This document shows, in pieces, positions 22,249 through 64,000 of a DNA stretch of 64,000 nt. The DNA is from Ascaris suum (taxonomy: Eukaryota; Nematoda; Chromadorea; Rhabditida; Ascarididae), in assembly GCA_013433145.1 (NCBI GenBank), contig CM024181.1, positions 3,782,001 through 3,846,000 on the forward strand. Reading direction: 5' to 3'. The notes beneath the pieces are model-generated. The model saw only the letters and a list, made by a program, of their open reading frames with translations. It was not told the origin of the DNA and ran no database searches. How positions within the stretch are numbered: position 1 is the first letter of the stretch; every line of letters starts with the position of its first letter. The translations under genes were made by a program, and so were the position numbers.

Positions 22249-24228
22249 TTAATTAGCTTCAAGGGTCGTCCTACGACTAGTAATATTTGTCCTCATGCTT
22301 TCGTCACTACAATGTCCATGAATTCGGAAACTGGTAGACGAAGAAACACATAAGTAATCATGTGTCATTAGTTCACTCTCAATGGTGCATAAGATTCTCT
22401 CAACCGTCGGCGTTCTGTATACCGTCTCGAGCTTTAATTTCTTCTAATCTTTTCCCTGTCGCTCAAATGTTTCGTTTCGATTCGAGTCTTGATCGACCAG
22501 CCGGTCATATCTTTTCCCAGTAAGACCTTCAGATACCTAATGAATCATGTGTTGTAATCGTTTGATCGATCGGTTTTCCGATGCAATTTCAATTCGGAGG
22601 TGAAGTGGATCGTTGCGAGCACCATCAGCCAATAGTGTGAGCAACGGTGGCACTCGCCTTTCCCAGAAAAATGCTGCACTGCTCTTGCGCATAGAGGAGC
22701 CTATTCGTCAGTGCAGTGTTCGATGGGGATGCGGGCGGTCGGTGTCCGCTGTGTTGGGACTCGACAGATGTGCGGCGTTTATTTTCATATTGCAGCATGC
22801 GGTTCGCTATTTCTCTCACTGCATTGAGGGGTTTTTTTTTTGAAATCGATGTTTGCCGAGTCAATTTTCGCAGCATTTATTCACGCCTTGCAAAGTATAT
22901 TCGGATGACGTGATGTCTGCGCATATGTATGTGGATGTCTGATAGTTTCAACTCGAAAATCACTGAAGCTCGAGCTAGAAAACTTGGTAGACGTCATATT
23001 TACTATAGGTTATTCGGTCACATTTCATATTATTCGGCTTCAAAAACGTCTTTAGAGATCCAATGATGTTAAAAAATTTGTATATATTTACGCCGCTTCG
23101 ATTTTTCATTTTTGAAGATTTGCATATATTTAGCGCCAAACAAATTAAAATCGAGTTTTTATGAAGAGTTTATACGAACGGTCAAATCTAAAATATAAAG
23201 GCATTCTTCTGCGTGTATATATTGTACATGCATATATATGTAAGGTTGCAACGCATTTTATTTCTTCAATAGCTGTTTTGATTAGTGATGTTCAAGGCGT
23301 CCTCATGACCATCACCGCACGGCGCAAATGTCCAGACATTGTTTTAGCGTAACATTGTCAATTTCCTTGTAGCTTTTACATCTGCTCCGGTGTACTGATG
23401 TATTGTTTCGAACGGAAGTTTTAATTAAAAAAGGGTCTCATCCAAACCATCGGTGCTTATGCAGAAGTGCAACTTTGCAACGGTTGATGTCCCGATGTGT
23501 TTTGGCAATCAGTTTGTTTCAGCAAGGGGGAGGGGGGGGGGAGTGGGATGGGATAGAAGTGAGGATTCATTTCAGTAAAATTGTTGGCGACGTTAAATCT
23601 AAAATTTTATGCAAATTGCAATAATTTCCTGAAATTTTACCACCAAAAAAAATTTCCAAATGAAAGAGCGCTCGTTGCAATTCGTCTCTATACTCTTCTC
23701 TGCTGGCTTCGATTTAGCGGTTCGGGAGGACTTTGTGTTGTAGTAGTGCTAAGCAGTAAGTGCTTTCGATATGATTTGTCTACTTTCATGTCCAGTACAT
23801 TGAAAAATGTTTTATCGCTGTTAGCACAAACTGGAAATATTTTGTTCGTTGTTTTTGTTCTCTCCATTTTTTATTGGTATGCGTGAGATTGGGTTAATAA
23901 GTAAGAGATGACTGTACCATGTCAACTTTATATACTTCGATATTGTGCCCAGTATTCTAGGTTTCATGTATGGCTACCAAAGAATACGAGTTTTTCTTAT
24001 TAAATACTGGCAATCTTTTTGTTGGTTCTGCTGTATTTTTCTCTTCCTTATTTTGAAGTCTTTACTTATGCTATGCTTTACCTTAAGTTTATTTTGAGCA
24101 GCTCGTTGCTATCTGATGATCTCTGGTTAGCACTTACCAAGGTTTTACCTTTCATTAGCGATTTCATTATTTCCCTCTCCTGAAATTGTCACTAGCAGCT
24201 TTTTTTTCGTATTCTCAAATGCCAAACC
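22249..24228. other. Intergenic, no gene recognised
   Basis: AT-rich, with a G-run tract at about 23525-23553. No exon with family resemblance was seen on either strand. Confidence 0.5.
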
Positions 24229-24850
24229 CTAGGTGTGGTATCTATCCTTTTTTAAACTGGAAGCACTGTTACGAACGCCTGGAAATTTCCAGATGCTCGA
24301 GGTTTTCGTGCAAAAAAGCCTGGCACCGTCTGCCCGGCTGCGTTTTCTCACAGCGGCCATAGATACCGAATCAGGGGCCATGGTTACGCCATTGCGTGGA
24401 TTTCTCCTCCCAGCTATTCGAGACGAGTTGATGACGAACTGAGAGAATCCGTGGCCTAAAGCCACGTAAAAGGGGATCGGTGGGGAGGAGTCTGTGGTCC
24501 TTCGGTCACAAGTACCAAAGGTCGGCGATCCTAACATGCAAAGAAGGAAACTGTATTCCCTGTTACACAAAAGTAGAATTGATGAAGTTAATGCTTAGAA
24601 AACGCCAAAATGCCCGAGGGCACTTGTCTGCGCGAACATACTACGCGTGAAAGCGCGGTGCGTTCTTTTTAGTACGTTAAACTGCAGGTAAAGCAACCTT
24701 CAGAAAGCGCGGAAAAAGTTTCCATACACGGGGCCACAAATTCCACTTATTTTGAGAGGGGCATCAGATTCTTTGTCTGCTTGTCACGGCCATAAATCTT
24801 TAGCATTCTAGCCAAAAGGGAAACGCCGTGGTCAAGCCACGGGTTCCCTT
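24229..24850 (-). repeat. Possible dispersed repeat block with minus-strand open frame and hairpins
   Basis: A 113-codon minus-strand frame (24570-24229) has normal amino-acid composition (for example RNPRNGVTMAPDSVSM and RSRADGARLF) but matches no enzyme or domain I know. It reads like the recurrent anonymous peptides of strongylid repeats, an impression and not an identification. Nearby are two hairpins with related stems: CGTGGC-CTAAA-GCCACG (24450-24466) and a longer one at 24816-24850. The GC content is higher than in the flanks. Alternatives are a real small gene exon or a degenerate element. Confidence 0.3.
24816..24850. repeat. 13-bp interrupted hairpin
   Basis: The arms AAGGGAA/TTCCCTT (7 bp) and CCGTGG/CCACGG (6 bp) are separated by an ACG/G internal loop and close on a TCAAG loop. 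The pairing is visible directly. The function is unknown. Confidence 0.6.
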
Positions 24851-26585
24851 ACATCATGCTTCAGTTGGGGAGCCATGCGTGCTGGGCCGCATATCTTCCT
24901 ATCCCCAATCAGTCACCCCTTCGTTTGGTATAACTGGGCATTTACGTTTTAATGGGAATCAGGCTTTTTAATGGATGGCGTGTTGTGAGCAGCCACAATA
25001 CCAGTGCCGGTTTTGACATAGCAAAGAGGAGATTGAGAAGCGAAGAAGGAGAATTTCGCATTTCCCAACTGAGAGGAGATTTTTTGAAGTTTTGATGATC
25101 TTTGCTGGACATTTCACAGGAAACATTGAAGCAGTTTCTTTCTGCGATTAAAATTCATCTGCCTATCGTTATAAATTCTCTTTTCTAAAACATTCACCAT
25201 TCCGTTTAGATGACCTCGATTAGCAATTTTATCCCATTTGAAACCTCCAATACTGTAACGGATGGGACTTTTAATCGCTTATGTAGCCAGTGCAGGCTTT
25301 TCCTTCATAATTTGCCGACATCTGATTTACTTACTTCACAGTGAGGGAAGTAAGTAAGAAGCACGCGTGGTTTTGTTTGCAACTGTTTTATTTATATGCC
25401 CCCAGAACACAAGTATTTCACTGTTTAACTGCGCTTCAACATACCTACTACGGCACTGCGCGATAGAAAGCAGCCTTCTCTTCTCGAATACTGGCTACTC
25501 ACCTCATGTCAACTAAGGATAGTGGGACATCCCAACGTCCGTGTTATTACTTCCTTTATTTTTGCAGCATTATATCATTTTGGTTGGTCGCTGTGCTGTA
25601 GTAAGGCTGCGATCGATTGTATGGGAGTTTTATCGCAGACAAGGAGGATTAGACGATGAATGTTGCTATACTTAGATGCATTGCTTGTTTGGCATCTTTG
25701 CTTGCTTTCTTCCCTCTCCTCACCGACTTTCTCTGTCCTGACCCACTGCAGTCCGCTGTATTAACCCCTTGATAGGGGAGGTGAACAAAAAGGTCAGCAT
25801 ACCCCAAAGGTTCGCGAACAAACAATAGAAATGAACAAAGCAAGGCAAAATCTTTTTGAAAATGAGGCTTGCGTCAGTGCTGCTTGATGTCGGCTGTGCT
25901 GCTGCTCGTTTTCCGCTGCCTCCCCTCGTCACGCCTAAGCTGAAGTGTTGCGCTCGTGATTCACCGCCGACCTGTGTTTCACGCTACTCCAGATGATGAC
26001 GCTCTGCGTGCACTAATGATCACCTTTCGTCTCTGCCAGTTATCCAGTAATAAACTGTATATTGTTGAGGTGGCTGGCCCTCTAATTCCGCCATGCACAA
26101 CCTCTTGTTCGCACTTTGGCGCTGCCTTGTGAGCCATATCCCAGACTTGGGTGACTGAAACCTTACTGTGATACTTAGACATGAAAAAACGACGGTAAAC
26201 ACGCCCATAACAAACCCACAAATATCCGCCTTCCGCCTCCCCAACAACGATTGCGCGAATGCGCAACATTACGATGACAACAACAAATTACAAGCGCACA
26301 TACACAGCAGCAGATACTGACGCCCAAAAATGTTCAAGAGAAAAAAGGAAGCTGTTTGTATGTAGCTCACTTCTCGCACAAAGGTAACTTCAACATCAGC
26401 AGTTAAAGCAACGTTTTTTCACCATTGTTCGCCGCATAACAAAAATTAGGCTAGGCAATTATTATCGAATGATGCAGTCTGCGCAGATGGCGCACTGTTA
26501 CACATAGGCGACGATTCACAACCACAAAAAAACTGAGTTACATTTATTTTAACAGTTGCCTTTGCGCTGGAATGCGTTTACATAC
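24851..26585. other. Intergenic, no gene recognised
   Basis: No recognised exon. A minus-strand stretch around 26155-26020, after a TTTCAG acceptor, stays open in two frames (one reading QPPQQYTVYYWITG) and could be a following exon of the hypothetical gene at 26586-26852, but neither frame is recognised. Confidence 0.35.
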
Positions 26586-26852
26586 CTTGCTTGTTGGCTC
26601 CTTTCTCAGCTTACATTCTTTATGTGGTAATTGGTTGCGCAACTCTTTGATATCTTTGTGCGCTTTTCCGAGGTCAAGGTCCCCAATTTCCCTTCCCATC
26701 TCACGCACATGCACTTCCGGGTTCGTTCCTTTGTGCGCGATATATCTGAGGGCCCAGTCAGCAACCTCTTTTTTTGCCTCGGCTTTATCACCACCTACTT
26801 TCTTCTGCAAAGCTGATTTTACAAACTTCAGCCCACATTTATTTTTTATCAT
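26586..26852 (-). CDS. Hypothetical first exon, charged helical protein
   Basis: On the minus strand, 89 codons run from ATG 26852-26850 to a strong donor (AAG then GTATGT, 26585-26580) in phase 0. The peptide is lysine/glutamate-rich and helix-like (for example VKSALQKKVGGDKAEAKKEV and EMGREIGDLDLGKAHKDIKE), unlike the chance frames around it. I do not recognise the family. Its start is about 300 bp from the dhc-1 start on the other strand, so the two would share a divergent promoter. No convincing second exon was found (see 26020-26155 for a candidate). It could still be a chance frame. Confidence 0.35.
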
Positions 26853-27130
26853 GTTGAACGGTTCTCCGCTCTCCTTTTTTCCACTCGCGCGCAGCCGCAA
26901 CACTCCCCTTCTCCCGCGTCCCTCCAGGTGTCAGCAGGAGTTCATCACGTTTGCTGTAGCTGTGCTTATCCAGTTGTCATCGACCCATACTGTAGCGGTT
27001 CACTGTTCGTTTTGAATGTTGTCGTATATTGTGCTTGTGTTGGAATTGTTTATCTTAGGTTCTTGATTAAACTCGTCCTGATCGTCACGGAAGTCGTTCT
27101 CTTTATCGTGATTCGCCGTTTTCACAATCG

Positions 27131-27154
27131 TCTTTTCTTCAGTTCTCCGGGAGC
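27131..27154 (+). promoter_or_regulatory. Likely trans-splice acceptor of dhc-1
   Basis: A pyrimidine-rich TCTTTTCTTCAG ends at 27142, 12 bases before the ATG (27155). This is the usual placing of a spliced-leader acceptor in nematodes. Confidence 0.5.

Positions 27155-64000
<36,846 letters not shown>

Noticed and set aside
20971..22353. Three overlapping long forward open frames (460, 381 and 363 codons) rich in Cys, Leu and Ser
   Set aside because: They are produced by the stop-free 34-bp tandem array read in three phases; no start context, splice structure or conserved domain supports a protein.
12345..27154. Operon linking the STAR gene and dhc-1
   Set aside because: About 14.8 kb separates them, far beyond the roughly 100-bp spacing of nematode operons.

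Overview
The window looks like nuclear DNA of a nematode, most likely a clade V (Rhabditina/strongylid-type) worm. It holds a STAR-family RNA-binding gene of the GLD-1/ASD-2 type. Its genes are cut into many short exons by AT-rich introns, and some start codons sit a few bases after a TTTCAG/TTGCAG-type acceptor, as expected for spliced-leader trans-splicing. No bacterial, viral or organellar gene was seen.

Layout. (1) 1-1419, minus strand: the first coding exon of a WDR3/UTP12-like WD40 protein, running off the left edge. (2) 1420-6634: a 5.2 kb divergent intergenic region with a decayed 3' end of a non-LTR retrotransposon (about 3281-3610, minus) and a tandem CRE-like site (5271-5288). (3) 6635-12344, plus: a complete nine-exon STAR/KH gene (376 codons, closest by its C-terminal tail to gld-1). 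It has one GC-AG intron, a NAGNAG acceptor, a 43-unit AT microsatellite in an intron, and STAR-binding-type motifs in its own 3' UTR. (4) 12345-27154: about 15 kb with little recognisable coding, containing a 31-copy 34-bp minisatellite (21186-22237), a hairpin-bearing repeat-like block (24229-24850) and one possible minus-strand exon (26586-26852). (5) 27155-64000, plus: the first 51 exons of the cytoplasmic dynein-1 heavy chain (dhc-1). They cover the tail, linker and AAA1-AAA4 (about 3105 codons), and the gene continues past the right edge. Every dynein exon was placed by reading phase and by similarity to the known family.

Two dynein exons each lack one base at a very conserved place (49444/49445 and 60067/60068). 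Both look like short-homopolymer losses, so either the assembly has residual indels or this copy is broken. The exons before and after stay conserved and in phase, so consensus error is the simpler reading.

The three genes are unrelated in pathway: ribosome biogenesis, post-transcriptional regulation and microtubule transport. They do not form an operon. I found no new multi-gene system. The most interesting items are the two frameshifts, the GC-AG intron inside the KH domain, the stop-free 34-bp array, a miRNA-like intronic hairpin, a head-to-head pair of tRNA-like Pol III promoters, and the ACUAAY motifs in the STAR gene's own 3' UTR.
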